Shown in pieces: positions 5,946 through 6,131 of a stretch of 6,131 bases of DNA. The notes beneath the pieces are model-generated. The model had not been told where the DNA came from. It saw only the letters and a list, made by a program, of their open reading frames with translations, and ran no database searches. Positions within the stretch are counted from its first letter, which is position 1; every line of letters begins with the position of its first letter. The DNA is from Actinomycetes bacterium (GTDB lineage Bacteria > Actinomycetota > Acidimicrobiia > Acidimicrobiales > UBA8190). Where the stretch lies: NCBI GenBank assembly GCA_021798135.1, contig JAJZYI010000201.1:1-6131 (forward strand), read 5' to 3'. Both the position numbers and the translations under genes were made by a program.

Positions 5946-6130
5946 GTCATGAGGCTACCGCCCGCGGCGTCGCGTCCCGGCCCGCGACGGATGGCTGCGT
6001 CCCGGGGCTGCGGCAGGGGGTCGGGGCGGCGGGGGTCGCGGCTGCGGCGGGGCGTCCGGCGGCGGGGGTCGGGGCGGCGGGGGTCGGGGCGGTGCGCGGG
6101 CAGGGCACGGCGGTGTGCCTGGGAGCCGGG
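5942..6130 (-). CDS. Possible C-terminal tail of an unidentified Arg/Pro/Asp-rich protein (5' truncated)
   Basis: Reading leftwards from the right edge, one frame stays open for 62 codons and ends in TGA at 5944-5942, overlapping the greA GTG by four bases. Its codons end in G or C in all but about six cases, better than the neighbouring open - strand frame that ends in TAG at 5957. The peptide contains RPDPRRPDPRRR and RRPDPLPQP, then RDAAIRRGPGRDAAGGSLMT. It is low complexity and matches no family I recognise; it could be the disordered tail of a larger protein. Against it: in such GC-rich DNA, open frames of this length occur by chance. The same GTGA junction between greA and leuC is the main support. 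Confidence 0.4.
   Translation of the reverse strand, partial: PGSQAHRRALPAHRPDPRRPDPRRRTPRRSRDPRRPDPLPQPRDAAIRRGPGRDAAGGSLMT
6012..6090. repeat. G-rich 15-bp repeats with G-quadruplex potential
   Basis: The unit GGCGGGGGTCGGGGC is present twice in perfect tandem (6061-6075, 6076-6090). A related copy at 6028-6042 has one mismatch and another at 6012-6027 carries an insertion and changes. On the + strand, four runs of four to five Gs at 6064-6089 are separated by loops of 2, 4 and 2 bases, an almost ideal G-quadruplex pattern. The G-rich strand is the template strand for the - strand genes. In the possible upstream reading frame the unit codes RRPDP. Confidence 0.85.
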
Positions 6131-6131
6131 T

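Noticed and set aside
5952..5957. TAGCCT on the - strand as a -10 box for a leaderless greA transcript
   Set aside because: The spacing to GTG is right for a leaderless start, but there is no -35-like element about 17 bases further upstream, and TAnnnT matches are frequent by chance. The GTGA overlap with an upstream frame is an equally good explanation, so it is not listed as a promoter.

Overview
The window comes from a very GC-rich, actinobacterial-looking genome: GC-ending codons dominate, four of the five resolvable start codons are GTG, and Shine-Dalgarno sites are AGGAGGT-like. An acidimicrobial or related actinobacterium would fit, but that is inference. No rRNA, tRNA, CRISPR array or transposase is visible.

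Left part, + strand. The window opens inside a hydantoinase B / oxoprolinase family gene (the class that includes N-methylhydantoinase B and acetone/acetophenone carboxylase-type subunits). Its C-terminus carries an extra domain with two CxxC pairs that resembles the small zinc-binding gamma subunit of acetone carboxylase. After a 68-bp spacer with a perfect GC hairpin and a short dyad comes a 413-codon gene. It looks like a lipocalin-type CrtC/AttH-like protein (probably the DUF7064/DUF7065 group) with a repetitive Gly-Ala-Pro leader. The two may form one catabolic unit, but the substrate is unknown.

Right part, - strand, reading from the right edge leftwards. First comes the tail of an unidentified Arg/Pro/Asp-rich reading frame. 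Next is greA (transcript cleavage factor), then leuC and leuD (the two subunits of 3-isopropylmalate dehydratase, leucine biosynthesis), and finally a protein with two DUF427 domains. The unidentified frame ends in a 4-base GTGA overlap with greA, and greA ends in a 4-base GTGA overlap with leuC, so the three are probably translationally coupled. LeuC and LeuD work as one heterodimer, yet here they are separated by 226 bp holding a 39-bp tandem repeat that forms hairpins. The two halves of the window converge at about 2326-2377, where a large inverted repeat could end transcription from both sides.

The core genes are ordinary. The unusual points are the gene fusion at the left, the low-complexity tandem repeats (24-bp, 39-bp and 15-bp periods), the hairpin-filled leuC-leuD spacer, and the coupling of a transcription factor gene to leucine biosynthesis. 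I see no convincing evidence of a wholly new defence, mobile or RNA system.
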